Shown in pieces: positions 17,247 through 26,488 of a stretch of DNA of 64,000 nucleotides. The DNA is taken from the NCBI GenBank assembly GCA_041665785.1, contig JBAYIE010000009.1, positions 36,319 through 100,318 on the forward strand. Reading direction: 5' to 3'. This DNA comes from JBAYIE01 sp041665785 (GTDB taxonomy: Bacteria > Bacteroidota > Bacteroidia > UKL13-3). The translations under genes and the position numbers were made by a program. Position 1 is the first letter of the stretch, and every line of letters starts with the position of its first letter. The notes beneath the pieces were generated by a model. That model made no database searches, was not told where the DNA came from, and worked only from the letters and a program-made list of their open reading frames with translations.

Positions 17247-17738
17247 ATGAATAAAAAGATTCTCACTTTTAGTTGTTGCTTACTTGGATTAGGAGCATCA
17301 ACACTTTTCGCCCAGCAGGGATCTGTTGCGTCGGGCGGAAATGCCAGCGGGGCGGGCGGTACGGTTAGTTACAGTATCGGCCAGGTTTTCTACACGTGTC
17401 CTACGGGAACAACGCATAACCTCATTCAGGGTTTACAAGTGCCTTACGAAGTTTTTGTTATCAACCAAACAACGGAGGAAGCAGAAAACATCGGCCTGAC
17501 CTTTTCGGTTTATCCCAACCCCGTGGCAGAACACTTCACGCTGAAGGTTGAAAACAGCCAGGAAAAAGCATATACCTATCAGTTTTACAATGCCCAGGGA
17601 CAACTGATCTCTTCGGGCAAAATTGATACCGACGAAACCCAGATTCAAACCTCACAACTCACAACAGCATATTATATACTTAAAGTATATGAGAAAAACC
17701 AAACCGTAAAAACTTTTAAAATCATTAAATACTTATAA
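17247..17738 (+). CDS. Small T9SS cargo protein
   Basis: 163 residues: signal peptide (1-22, STLFAQ), then a short Gly/Ser/Ala-rich domain (SVASGGNASGAGGTVSYSIG) common in small Bacteroidota surface proteins, then a type A T9SS sorting domain from about residue 88 (VYPNPVAEHFTLK, FYNAQGQLISSG, ending KTFKIIKYL). The sorting domain is over 40 percent of the protein, so the cargo part is only about 65 residues. It lies 2 nt upstream of the hexaheme cytochrome gene and is almost certainly co-transcribed with it. Confidence 0.85.
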   Translation: MNKKILTFSCCLLGLGASTLFAQQGSVASGGNASGAGGTVSYSIGQVFYTCPTGTTHNLIQGLQVPYEVFVINQTTEEAENIGLTFSVYPNPVAEHFTLKVENSQEKAYTYQFYNAQGQLISSGKIDTDETQIQTSQLTTAYYILKVYEKNQTVKTFKIIKYL

Positions 17739-17740
17739 GA

Positions 17741-19423
17741 ATGGAAAACCTTAGACAAAAATTTTGTATCGCCGTATTGCTGCTGTTTACCTTTGGTAAT
17801 ATCTCAGCACAATCACCTCATAAGATGAGTTATCAGGCAGTGGTTCGCAACAGCACGTTTAACCTGGTTGTGAATACCAATGTAGGAATGAAAATCAGCA
17901 TCCTGCAGGGATCAGCTACTGGTACAGTGGTGTATTCAGAAACGCAGTTACCAAAAACCAATATCAACGGTCTGGCTTCGCTCGAAATTGGAAGCGGTAC
18001 CGTTGTAGCAGGTAATATGGCTACCATCAATTGGGGAGCCGGTCCGTTTTTTATCAAAACCGAAACCGACCCTGCCGGAGGTACCAACTATACCATCGTT
18101 AGTACAACCCAGTTTTTGAGTGTTCCTTATGCTTTGTATGCAGCCAATTCAGGCAATGCAGCAACTACAACAGGTAATTGCATGGAATGCCATGTGCACG
18201 ATAAAAGCACAACAGGTGGAACCGGCTACGTAGGTTCACTTGCCGAAAAGCGCGACAACGCTGCCGACAGTTGGAAGTATTCTGTACATGCGAAAGGTGA
18301 AACTGCAATGGCTGAAGGAACCAGCTCAAGTTGCTCAGCTTGTCATGCACATCAGGGATTCAGTTACCGGGTAGCTAACAAACTTCAACCGACGTTTACA
18401 GGAACCGGACCTTATGCATTCTCTTTATCTATACCGCCTTCGCATTCTTCGGCCATGTCGTCATTACCACAACATATCGGATGCTTCACTTGTCATAAAG
18501 GAAGTCCAAAAGATTCCATGGCTTTGATTTCTACCGATTCAGTTAAATTGTTGTTCTATGCCATGCCGGGTAAAGAAAAATTTGTAAACCTGACCCAGGA
18601 TAAAGGAAAGAGCAATTTGTGTATCCTGTGTCATCAGGCTCGTCCGATTACTCAAAATACCACTTCGGGTAATGGTGCATCTTTAGACTATCCGGATATG
18701 GCAACCAAGCTGACCGATATATTCTACGACAGTACTAAAACAGCCTCAACTGGTAATAAAGTTTCTCTTTCATCACATACAGTTGGACATTATGGATGGC
18801 CGGGCAATGTGTTGGCAGGTAAAGGATTCGGTGCAATAGAAATACCCGGAGGTCCTGTAGCTTATACCAATTCAGCGCATACGGTTGAGGCTTCATGTAT
18901 CAATTGCCATATGGCCAATCCAAAAGTAGTGAACGATGAACCGGTAGGAAGCCATACATTTACTGCCGCCGGTAATTTTAACGGATGTAACGTAACCGAT
19001 TGTCATGGTTCTTCACCACTTTCAGCATCATCTGCAAAATTTGTGAATGCAACCAAAAACCAGAAAGCCAATCTGGATACCCTTGCCGGACTATTAATGT
19101 CGAAGGGTCAATATTTGCAAGGAATTGATTCCTCATTCTTGGCGGATGGTACTACCCCAAAAAATCTTTGGTATAAATTTACTTCCTTACACTTTACAGG
19201 TAGTCTGAATATTGGTAATAGTGCTGGTCAGTTTGTTGTAAATACAGCTACTATTCCTTCAGGCAGATACAAATGGCCAACCCTTACCAACGGACAGTTT
19301 GCAGCTTTGCAGGCTTTCTCGGTAGCCATTCGTGAATTCAGTGGTGGTATTCACAATACCCAGTATACCGACGCGCTGTTGCGCAATTCCATTTGGTATC
19401 TCAGAGCCAATCCGATACCATAG
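17741..19423 (+). CDS. Hexaheme c-type cytochrome fused to a Bacteroidetes surface-protein N-domain
   Basis: 560 residues with a signal peptide (1-24, ISAQ). Residues about 27-136 (MSYQAVVRNSTFNLVVNTNV to FLSVPYALYAANSG) match an N-terminal domain I know from many Bacteroidota secreted or fibre-like proteins. The rest carries heme-binding motifs CMECH 147, CSACH 198, CFTCH 248, CILCH 294 and CINCH 386, plus CX4CH (C416-H422), so up to six hemes. There is no T9SS sorting domain. It is probably periplasmic or surface-bound and would transfer electrons; donor and acceptor are unknown. CcsBA encoded at 20830 would attach the hemes. Confidence 0.85.
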   Translation: MENLRQKFCIAVLLLFTFGNISAQSPHKMSYQAVVRNSTFNLVVNTNVGMKISILQGSATGTVVYSETQLPKTNINGLASLEIGSGTVVAGNMATINWGAGPFFIKTETDPAGGTNYTIVSTTQFLSVPYALYAANSGNAATTTGNCMECHVHDKSTTGGTGYVGSLAEKRDNAADSWKYSVHAKGETAMAEGTSSSCSACHAHQGFSYRVANKLQPTFTGTGPYAFSLSIPPSHSSAMSSLPQHIGCFTCHKGSPKDSMALISTDSVKLLFYAMPGKEKFVNLTQDKGKSNLCILCHQARPITQNTTSGNGASLDYPDMATKLTDIFYDSTKTASTGNKVSLSSHTVGHYGWPGNVLAGKGFGAIEIPGGPVAYTNSAHTVEASCINCHMANPKVVNDEPVGSHTFTAAGNFNGCNVTDCHGSSPLSASSAKFVNATKNQKANLDTLAGLLMSKGQYLQGIDSSFLADGTTPKNLWYKFTSLHFTGSLNIGNSAGQFVVNTATIPSGRYKWPTLTNGQFAALQAFSVAIREFSGGIHNTQYTDALLRNSIWYLRANPIP

Positions 19424-19434
19424 TCTGTCGTAAG

Positions 19435-19480
19435 GGCCAATAACAATTGTCGTAAGCTGCTCAGTTGTTATTGGCCTTTT
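19435..19480 (+). terminator. Terminator after the hexaheme cytochrome gene
   Basis: 12-bp stem GGCCAATAACAA (19435-19446) and TTGTTATTGGCC (19465-19476), 18-nt loop, then TTTT. Confidence 0.75.
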
Positions 19481-19559
19481 GATAGGATTGCAAACAGAAC
19501 GACGTTGATCCTTAACCAAAACAAACCTGTTTTTACACAAAGATTGAATACATAATTTT

Positions 19560-20429
19560 ATGAAGAAGAATTACAAATACTTATTTATCCTTCCGGTTTT
19601 TTTGGGAGCGATATTCCTGTCAGAAAATGCCTTTTCCCTGTTAACCAATTTCTCGTCGGTAAACCGTGCGGGAGATCCGGTAGGGCCGGGACTAAGTTCC
19701 AGTAAGAACTGCACCGGTTGCCATTCCGGAATTGCACTTGTGACCAACAATCAGGTGAGCCGGCAATTTACTTTTGGAGCGAATGAGACCAGTTATATAC
19801 CGGGAAATACGTATACCATCAAATTCAAAATCGTGACTGGCGGATCAGTTGGATTTTCATCTACTGTATTGCGTAATGATTCGAATACAATGGCCGGTAC
19901 ATGGTCAGTTCTGGATACTGCAGAAACCAAAATTTTCCCGCATTTGGCATCCGGTCGTTTTTATATGAACCATCGGGTTGGTACAACTACCGGGGGATTC
20001 AAAGAATACCAGTTTAAATGGACAGCTCCGGCACAGGGAACAGGACCGGTTACATTTTATTTTGGTTCACTCACATCCAACGACGATCAGTCTTCTTCCG
20101 GCGACACTACCTTCCTGAATTCTTATGTGATAGCAGAAGGTTCAACTACAGGAATACCGACAATCAATGGATCAGCTAATTGCCGGATTTATCCAAATCC
20201 TGTTCAGGAAAAATTAAATCTGTCTTTTGTACAAACTGAGAACAGCAATGTTTCAGTGAGCTTAATCGCACTTGATGGAAAGCAACAATGGATCCTATTT
20301 AATGAAGCAAAAGCTGCCGGTACACATCACTTAAGCTTCAATCTTGCTGGTTTGGTACAGCCTGGTATTTATTTCCTGCGCCTTGAAGGTTCAGGAATAA
20401 ACCATATTCAGAAGGTACTGGTGTATTAG
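19560..20429 (+). CDS. T9SS cargo with choice-of-anchor V/Reeler-like domain and one heme-binding motif
   Basis: 289 residues with a signal peptide (about 1-25). A single CTGCH motif at 51-55 sits in the NRAGDPVGPGLSSSKNCTGCH context typical of the Bacteroidota choice-of-anchor V group, followed by a Reeler-like beta sandwich (FTFGANETSYIPGNTYTIKF onward, to about 195). Residues from about 213 form a type A T9SS sorting domain (RIYPNPVQEKLNLSF, PGIYFLRLEGS, ending KVLVY). It is probably an exported surface protein able to bind one c-type heme. It follows the hexaheme cytochrome gene and ends in a strong terminator. Confidence 0.85.
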   Translation: MKKNYKYLFILPVFLGAIFLSENAFSLLTNFSSVNRAGDPVGPGLSSSKNCTGCHSGIALVTNNQVSRQFTFGANETSYIPGNTYTIKFKIVTGGSVGFSSTVLRNDSNTMAGTWSVLDTAETKIFPHLASGRFYMNHRVGTTTGGFKEYQFKWTAPAQGTGPVTFYFGSLTSNDDQSSSGDTTFLNSYVIAEGSTTGIPTINGSANCRIYPNPVQEKLNLSFVQTENSNVSVSLIALDGKQQWILFNEAKAAGTHHLSFNLAGLVQPGIYFLRLEGSGINHIQKVLVY

Positions 20430-20463
20430 TTCTTCTGAAATTAAGGGTTCCAGTTTCTTAAAA

Positions 20464-20494
20464 GCCCTGTGATTTGTTTCACAGGGCTTTTTTT
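20464..20494 (+). terminator. Terminator after the choice-of-anchor V gene
   Basis: Stem GCCCTGTGA (20464-20472) and TCACAGGGC (20479-20487), TTTGTT loop, then seven T. Confidence 0.88.
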
Positions 20495-20829
20495 ATGGCA
20501 AATAATTGATACGTGAAAATCATTGTTGTCCGGGGAAAGTTTTAAAATAAAGTGTTTTGGGCGTTCCCCTGAAGGTAAGCGCACGAGAAGTTAATTTTAA
20601 AGCAGCCATCCATCGCGCGTCCTTCATGGGCACCCCCAAATTCATTAACACTTTTATTGCCCAGTCAAACATTGCATGAAAATCGTAAAATGATGAGCAA
20701 TATGGGTTGAAACACTTACCACAATCAGACTTTTAACACGGAATTGCAAAATATCTTTGAAATCAATTAGTATACCTGAATAGCCGTTCCACCAGGAGTT
20801 TTTTCAGGATTAAATTTTGGAGTAAAAAT
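20495..20829 (+). other. Intergenic region upstream of ccsBA
   Basis: 335 nt with no gene. GTTTTGGGCG followed by CCCCTGAAG (about 20553-20574) recurs near 63864-63884 and looks like a dispersed repeat. TATCTTTG at 20752-20759 fits the Bacteroidetes -7 element and would give ccsBA a leader of about 65 nt; only a weak TTT lies near the -33 position. Confidence 0.5.
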
Positions 20830-23800
20830 ATGAAGCGTATTTTAGAGATGTTGATTTCTACCCGGGCCACTTTGTGGTTGCTGCTGGTATATGCAATAGC
20901 AATGGCTGCTGCAACTTTTGTTGAAGAATATTACGATACAGCAACTGCATTCCGATATGTTTACCGGGCAAAATGGTTTGAGTGCATTCAGTTATTACTG
21001 GTGGTAAATTTTATCGGGAATATCAAACGGTATAATTTGTTGTCGCGCAGAAAACTTACCGGATTTCTTTTTCACAGCGCATTCATTGTTATTTTACTGG
21101 GTGCCGGAGTTACCCGTTATTTCGGGTATGAAGGTTTGATGCATATTCGCGAAAACGAATCTTCTAACCTGGTGATCAGCGAGCAAAAAGTACTGAAAAT
21201 GATATTGGTTGACGGAACTAACATTATCCGTCGCGAACTTCCCCTGGAAATGAATGAACTGTCCGGTACCGGTGCATTAACACAGGAATTCAGGGTTGGA
21301 GGCGAAGATGTTTTGCAAATTCAGCGCAAGGCATTTTTGAATCATGTGGCGGAAGAAATAGTAGAGAATGCCGAAAGCGGAGTGGATTGCATCAAGATGA
21401 ATGTGTTTGATCAGGGAAAGGAGGCCGATCTGGTAGTGACTGATCATGAAATTTCCCGTAAACATTCGATTCCGGTTTCATTTAACAGTGAAACACCTCA
21501 TGAAGGATTTCAAATTACAGAACAAAGTGGTAAATATCTGTTGCGATCCTCGCTTGAATTGAAAACAGTAACACTGCCCGAGTTGACCGAAAATTCAATT
21601 CCGTCGAATACAGCAGTAGAATTATCCCCCAATACGCAATACAGCACATTAGACAATGCATTCAAGTTTATCTTTCATCAGGGTTTTAAGAAAGCGAAGA
21701 AACAATGGGTTGCTACCGATTTAGAATCCAATCAATTTTCGGCTCTGTTGATGGAAGTACAGTATAAAAACAGTTCGCATGAAATACCAGTATTCATAGA
21801 TCAAAATGGAATTGGTAACTGGCAACATATCAGACTCGATAAACTATCAATGTTATTGGGATACGGTGAAAGGGAAATTCGGTTGCCCTTCGCCTTGCGT
21901 TTGAATGATTTCAGTATGGAACGCTATCCGGGTTCGAATTCACCCTCTTCCTATGCAAGCGAAGTTACCATTCTTGACAAACGTGCGAATCAACCGACAG
22001 ACTATCGGATCTACATGAATCATATTCTGGATTATGATGGTTTTCGCTTTTTTCAATCGTCTTACGACAAAGATGAGAAAGGAACCGTACTTTCTGTCAA
22101 CCATGATTTTTGGGGCACCTGGATAACCTATTTCGGATATTTTTTACTGGCTCTTGGTTTTGTATTCACCCTTTTCAATAAGAATTCACGCTTTCAGCAA
22201 TTGAGCCGAAGCATTCGTGAAATTCGCCGGATCCGCATGCAAAAGGTAACCATCGTGCTGGTGTTACTTCTGGGTTTTGGAAGTTGGGCCAGTGCAGCTG
22301 ATGTTGTATTGAAACCGGTAAGTCCGGTACATATTGACAAACTAAGCAAACTCATTGTACAAACATACGATGGCCGTTCAGAGCCATTGCATACTTTATC
22401 GTATGAAGTGATGCATAAAATTGCGCGCAAAGATGTGTTTGAAATGGAAGGAAAGGGACGGATGGATGCCATGCAGGTAATGATGGATATGTTACTGAAT
22501 CCCCAATACTGGAAAAGTCAGAAGATCATTTATGTGCGCGAAAAATCTGTAGCCGATCAATTGGGCATTTCAGGCAAGTATGCCTCTTATCTTGATCTGG
22601 TGGATAGTACGGGTACCCCAAAATTGAATCGTTTTGCCGAAGAAGCATTTCGTAAAAAAGGTTCAGAGCAAAATAGTTTCGATAAAGAAGTTATCAAGGT
22701 CGGTGAACGCCTTGAAATTTTGATCATGCTTACACAAGGTTCTTTGTTACGAATTTTTCCCGAACCGGTGAGCAACAGCAAGCAATGGATCAGTTGGGAT
22801 AATCCGGCTGCGCAAATAGTGGTTAACGATGTGTATCACTTATCGGAGGAATACCAAATACCGCAATTCAATTACAATAACCTGATGGGTGCTTACCTGA
22901 GTGCTGTGTACCAGGCAACTTCAACCAATGATTACAGCAAGGCAGATAAAATACTCGAATACATTTACCAGATTCAGCGGAGCAGCAACCTGGCTTCTGT
23001 AATTCCAAGCGAGAATCAGGTCAGCCTGGAATTGTTTTATAACAAGACGCAGATCTTTTCTTTTCTACGGAATGTATATGGTTTGCTGGCTGTGTTTTTA
23101 TTGATTCTGGCCTATGCCGAGAATTTTCGTGAAAAAAGAAACAAATGGATTTCAGGCTTGCTGAATGTATTTCTTTTCGGGTTGGCCCTGGCATTTTTAT
23201 ACCACACTTTTGGATTGGTGTTGCGTTGGTATCTGGCCGGGCATGCACCCTGGAGCAATGGCTATGAAGCATTGTTGCTAATAGGTTGGGCAGGCATTCT
23301 GGCCGGATTTACGTTTATCCGTTTTTCTAAAATCCCATTGGCTGCAACCGCATTGCTCGCATTTTTCACCTTAATGACGGCAGGTCACAGCAGTTATGAT
23401 CCGCAAATAACAAACCTGCAACCGGTTTTGAAATCGTATTGGCTCATCATTCATGTTGCTACGTTGACGATCAGCTATGGCTTTTTGGGATTGGCATTTA
23501 TTTTGGGATTGTTTACTTTAACTTTATACCTCTTTAAAAACAAGCAAAACGAAACTTTATTAAATCTGCGCATTCGCGAATTGGCAAACATCAACGAAAT
23601 GAATGTGACTATTGGTTTGATACTGGCAACACTCGGTACATTTCTGGGTGGTGTGTGGGCTAACGAATCTTGGGGGAGATACTGGGGATGGGATGCCAAG
23701 GAAACCTGGGCACTGATTATTACCATCGTTTATTCGGTGGTGGTGCATTTGCGTTTGGTGGATGCATACCGTGGAGATTATTTTTTCTCGGTAGGTGCTG

Positions 23801-24027
23801 TCGTTGGTTTTGGAAGTGTATTGATGACCTTCATTGGCGTAAATTATTATCTTTCAAAAGGCATGCACAGTTATGGAGGTGGAGAAACTCCTGTATTCCC
23901 GTTATGGGCATGGTTGATGATTGTGGCCGTTATCACGTTGATCATGGCTGCATGGAAGAAAGAAAAAGCATTGCGAAATGCAGACTCCCCAGCTTTGTCG
24001 ACTCATGAAAATCACAATGAAAATTAA
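20830..24027 (+). CDS. Fused cytochrome c maturation protein CcsBA (ResB-CcsA)
   Basis: 1065 residues. The N-terminal half (about 1-480) is ResB/Ccs1-like with four membrane segments and a large periplasmic loop; a second periplasmic stretch spans about 480-735. The C-terminal part (about 735-1045) is CcsA with the heme-handling WWD motif WGRYWGWDAKETWALI near 947 and conserved His in LVLRWYLAGHAPWSNGYE. System II CcsBA exports heme and joins it to CXXCH motifs in the periplasm. Fused forms are known from Bacteroidota and Epsilonproteobacteria. Its position just after two heme proteins fits a role in their maturation. Confidence 0.93.
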   Translation: MKRILEMLISTRATLWLLLVYAIAMAAATFVEEYYDTATAFRYVYRAKWFECIQLLLVVNFIGNIKRYNLLSRRKLTGFLFHSAFIVILLGAGVTRYFGYEGLMHIRENESSNLVISEQKVLKMILVDGTNIIRRELPLEMNELSGTGALTQEFRVGGEDVLQIQRKAFLNHVAEEIVENAESGVDCIKMNVFDQGKEADLVVTDHEISRKHSIPVSFNSETPHEGFQITEQSGKYLLRSSLELKTVTLPELTENSIPSNTAVELSPNTQYSTLDNAFKFIFHQGFKKAKKQWVATDLESNQFSALLMEVQYKNSSHEIPVFIDQNGIGNWQHIRLDKLSMLLGYGEREIRLPFALRLNDFSMERYPGSNSPSSYASEVTILDKRANQPTDYRIYMNHILDYDGFRFFQSSYDKDEKGTVLSVNHDFWGTWITYFGYFLLALGFVFTLFNKNSRFQQLSRSIREIRRIRMQKVTIVLVLLLGFGSWASAADVVLKPVSPVHIDKLSKLIVQTYDGRSEPLHTLSYEVMHKIARKDVFEMEGKGRMDAMQVMMDMLLNPQYWKSQKIIYVREKSVADQLGISGKYASYLDLVDSTGTPKLNRFAEEAFRKKGSEQNSFDKEVIKVGERLEILIMLTQGSLLRIFPEPVSNSKQWISWDNPAAQIVVNDVYHLSEEYQIPQFNYNNLMGAYLSAVYQATSTNDYSKADKILEYIYQIQRSSNLASVIPSENQVSLELFYNKTQIFSFLRNVYGLLAVFLLILAYAENFREKRNKWISGLLNVFLFGLALAFLYHTFGLVLRWYLAGHAPWSNGYEALLLIGWAGILAGFTFIRFSKIPLAATALLAFFTLMTAGHSSYDPQITNLQPVLKSYWLIIHVATLTISYGFLGLAFILGLFTLTLYLFKNKQNETLLNLRIRELANINEMNVTIGLILATLGTFLGGVWANESWGRYWGWDAKETWALIITIVYSVVVHLRLVDAYRGDYFFSVGAVVGFGSVLMTFIGVNYYLSKGMHSYGGGETPVFPLWAWLMIVAVITLIMAAWKKEKALRNADSPALSTHENHNEN

Positions 24028-24049
24028 ATCCGAAATAATGCGTTTATCC

Positions 24050-24769
24050 ATGCAAAAAATACTAAGTCTCTTTGTGTTTACGATGACTCTTTGGAGCTGC
24101 AACTCAACGCAACCTGAATCGCTGATGACTACGGATCCGAATGTACATAAGGTTCTTGTGCTCGAACAAATTCATACCACTCAATATACGTACCTGCTCG
24201 TAAATGAAGCAGGGGATGAAGTTTGGCTCGCATTGCCGAAAACGGAAGTGAAAATAGGAGAGGTGTATTACTACACCAATGCCATGTTGATGCAAGATTT
24301 TCCAAGCAAAGAGCTGGGAAGGGTTTTTAATCAGATCTTGTTTGTACAGGGAGTTTCTGAAACCCCTCCAGCCCTCCAGCCAATGGCCTTACCAGCAATT
24401 CAGGAGCCTGCACATAACCCGCATGCTGAAAGCGAGCTACATCCTGAAGTCAAAATGGATGTTAAACTCAATACTGATCCACAGGCCATCACAATTGCCG
24501 CCTTGCTAAGCAGTCCGGAAAAGTTTGCCGGAAAACAAATTTCCATTCAAGGCAAGGTAACCAAATTTAATGCGCAGATTATGGGCAGAAACTGGATCCA
24601 TATTCAGGATGGAACGGCATCCGGTGAGAATTTTGATTTAACCATTACTACACAGGAAATCGTACAACTTGAACAGGTATATACGTTTGAGGGTATCATT
24701 TCGGTGAACAAAGATTTTGGGTCCGGATATCAGTATGCCATCATTCTGGAAGATGCCAAGGTGAAGTAG
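24050..24769 (+). CDS. OB-fold lipoprotein downstream of ccsBA
   Basis: About 239 residues from the ATG at 24050, giving a short lipoprotein signal with the lipobox around Cys17 (TLWSC). In-frame ATGs at 24005, 24017 and 24038 would lengthen the signal and overlap ccsBA. The C-terminal 90 residues (ISIQGKVTKFNAQIMGRNWI, then HIQDGT) form an OB-fold of the kind seen in nucleic-acid-binding-like and periplasmic proteins with a G-R-N-W-I-H core. The middle is Pro/Ala/His-rich linker. Its place suggests a part in cytochrome assembly or use; that is inference. Confidence 0.75.
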   Translation: MQKILSLFVFTMTLWSCNSTQPESLMTTDPNVHKVLVLEQIHTTQYTYLLVNEAGDEVWLALPKTEVKIGEVYYYTNAMLMQDFPSKELGRVFNQILFVQGVSETPPALQPMALPAIQEPAHNPHAESELHPEVKMDVKLNTDPQAITIAALLSSPEKFAGKQISIQGKVTKFNAQIMGRNWIHIQDGTASGENFDLTITTQEIVQLEQVYTFEGIISVNKDFGSGYQYAIILEDAKVK

Positions 24770-24880
24770 TAATGTTTAACTGAAATCAGATAAAGCCTTG
24801 CATGAACTAAACAATATTAAAGTAACCCTCATTAGGTAAATAGGGTAATTGGTGAGACCAACTACACGGAATCAGCTCTC

Positions 24881-26434
24881 TTATTTGGTATTAAGCGTAA
24901 TAAACGGCACCATCATTTCTTCCATACTGATTCCTCCATGCTGAAAAGAATTGGAATAGAGTTTTACATGGTAATTGAAATTGTTGGGATAAGCCATAAA
25001 ATCATTGTTTGTGGCAAATACATAGCGGGTGCTCATGTTTTGTTTAGGTAAGAAAGCTTCTTCCGGATTCTTCACCGTAAATAATTCACTCTCGTCGTAA
25101 TTCAGGTTGCGGCCTTGCTTGTAACGCAGGTTGGTGCTGGTACTGCGATCGCCGATAATTTTAACCGGATTTTGTACACGGATGGAGCCGTGATCTGTGG
25201 TTAGAATAATACGCGCCTTTTTTTGAATAATGCGTTTGATGGCATCAAAAAGGGGAGAGTGTTCAAACCACGAAACGGTAATGCTGCGATATGCCGCTTC
25301 ATCTTCGGCTAATTCTTTCATCACATTCATCTCAGTGCGGGCATGACTCAGCATATCCACAAAATTGTATACGATTACATTCAACGGATTGTTGAATAAA
25401 TTGGGAATCTGATCTACCAGATTTCTCCCGGCATCGAGGTTGGTCACTTTGGTGTAAGAGAACTTTTCTTTGTATCCCAGGCGTTGCAATTGATGTGCAA
25501 GCAATTCTTCTTCGTATTTATTTTTTCCTTCGTCTTCCTCTTCATCCACCCATAAATCAGGATGTATTTTATCGATCTCTGAAGGCATGATCCCTGCAAA
25601 GAAGGCGTTTCGGGCATAATGCGTCGTAGTGGGTAAAATGGTCAGGTATGTCTCTTCCTGTTCAATATTCATGTATTCGGCCAGAATGGGTTGAACCATT
25701 TTCCATTGATCGTAGCGAAAATTATCGAGCATGATCAGAAACACAGGAGCATCACTTTTTAAGGCAGGCAACAACATACGTTTAACCACGGTATGACTCA
25801 TTGGTGGCGTTTGTGCATCGGGTTTGCGCAGGTATTGAATATAATTTTTCTTGACAAATTTGGCCCATCCGCGGTTGGCTTCATTCTTTTGCATCGATAG
25901 TATTTCATCCATGCCGGTATCCGGGCTCGACGCCAGTTCCAGCTCCCAATACACCAGTTTTTTGTACAAATTAGACCAGGCCTCATAATCCAGATCGTCG
26001 CTGATTTCCATGCTGATATTACGGAATTCCTGTTGATAATTTTGCGCGGTCTTTTCGGTAACCAGTCGTTTGTTTTCCAGCAATTTTTTAATCGAAAGAA
26101 GGATTTGATTGGAGTTTACCGGCTTGATCAGGTAATCGTCGATCTTACTGCCAATCGCATCTTCCATGATATGTTCTTCTTCGCTTTTGGTAATCATAAC
26201 CACCGGTGTATCCGGATGTAGCGCTTTGATCATAGACAGGGTTTCGATTCCCGACAAACCAGGCATGTTTTCGTCGAGAAAGATTACATCGAAATGGCTG
26301 TTTTTTACAGCATCAATGGCATCCAGACCGCTCGTTACTTTTTCTACATCGTATCCTTTGTTGTTCAGAAAAAGGATATGCGGTTTCAGCAAATCAATTT
26401 CATCATCAGCCCAGAGAATACGTGCATTTTTCAT
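24881..26434 (-). CDS. porX: PorX: response regulator with PglZ/alkaline phosphatase domain
   Basis: 517 residues from the ATG at 26434; upstream in-frame sequence overlaps the promoter zone and is not counted. The receiver domain (1-120) has the acidic pair D10 D11, phospho-acceptor D54 in FLDENMPG and the Lys in DYLIKPVN. The C-terminal PglZ-type domain keeps metal ligands and nucleophile context in IMLDNFRYDQ, LPTTTHYARNA, NFVDMLSHART and ILTTDHGSI. PorX with the kinase PorY controls T9SS genes in Porphyromonas and relatives, so this fits the many T9SS cargo genes here. No porY is in the window. Confidence 0.93.
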   Translation of the reverse strand: MKNARILWADDEIDLLKPHILFLNNKGYDVEKVTSGLDAIDAVKNSHFDVIFLDENMPGLSGIETLSMIKALHPDTPVVMITKSEEEHIMEDAIGSKIDDYLIKPVNSNQILLSIKKLLENKRLVTEKTAQNYQQEFRNISMEISDDLDYEAWSNLYKKLVYWELELASSPDTGMDEILSMQKNEANRGWAKFVKKNYIQYLRKPDAQTPPMSHTVVKRMLLPALKSDAPVFLIMLDNFRYDQWKMVQPILAEYMNIEQEETYLTILPTTTHYARNAFFAGIMPSEIDKIHPDLWVDEEEDEGKNKYEEELLAHQLQRLGYKEKFSYTKVTNLDAGRNLVDQIPNLFNNPLNVIVYNFVDMLSHARTEMNVMKELAEDEAAYRSITVSWFEHSPLFDAIKRIIQKKARIILTTDHGSIRVQNPVKIIGDRSTSTNLRYKQGRNLNYDESELFTVKNPEEAFLPKQNMSTRYVFATNNDFMAYPNNFNYHVKLYSNSFQHGGISMEEMMVPFITLNTK

Positions 26435-26445
26435 AAAGGATATAC

Positions 26446-26467
26446 TATGTTTGTGGTTACGAAGGTA
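26446..26467. promoter_or_regulatory. Divergent -7 elements for porX and the HD-domain gene
   Basis: Plus-strand TATGTTTG at 26446-26453 lies 36 nt before the GTG of the HD gene. Minus-strand TACCTTCG (26467-26460) lies 26 nt before the porX ATG. Neither has a clear TTG at the right spacing. The two -7 elements overlap in promoter space, so the two genes may compete for polymerase. Confidence 0.45.
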
Positions 26468-26488
26468 AACGTATAAATCAGTTTTTAA

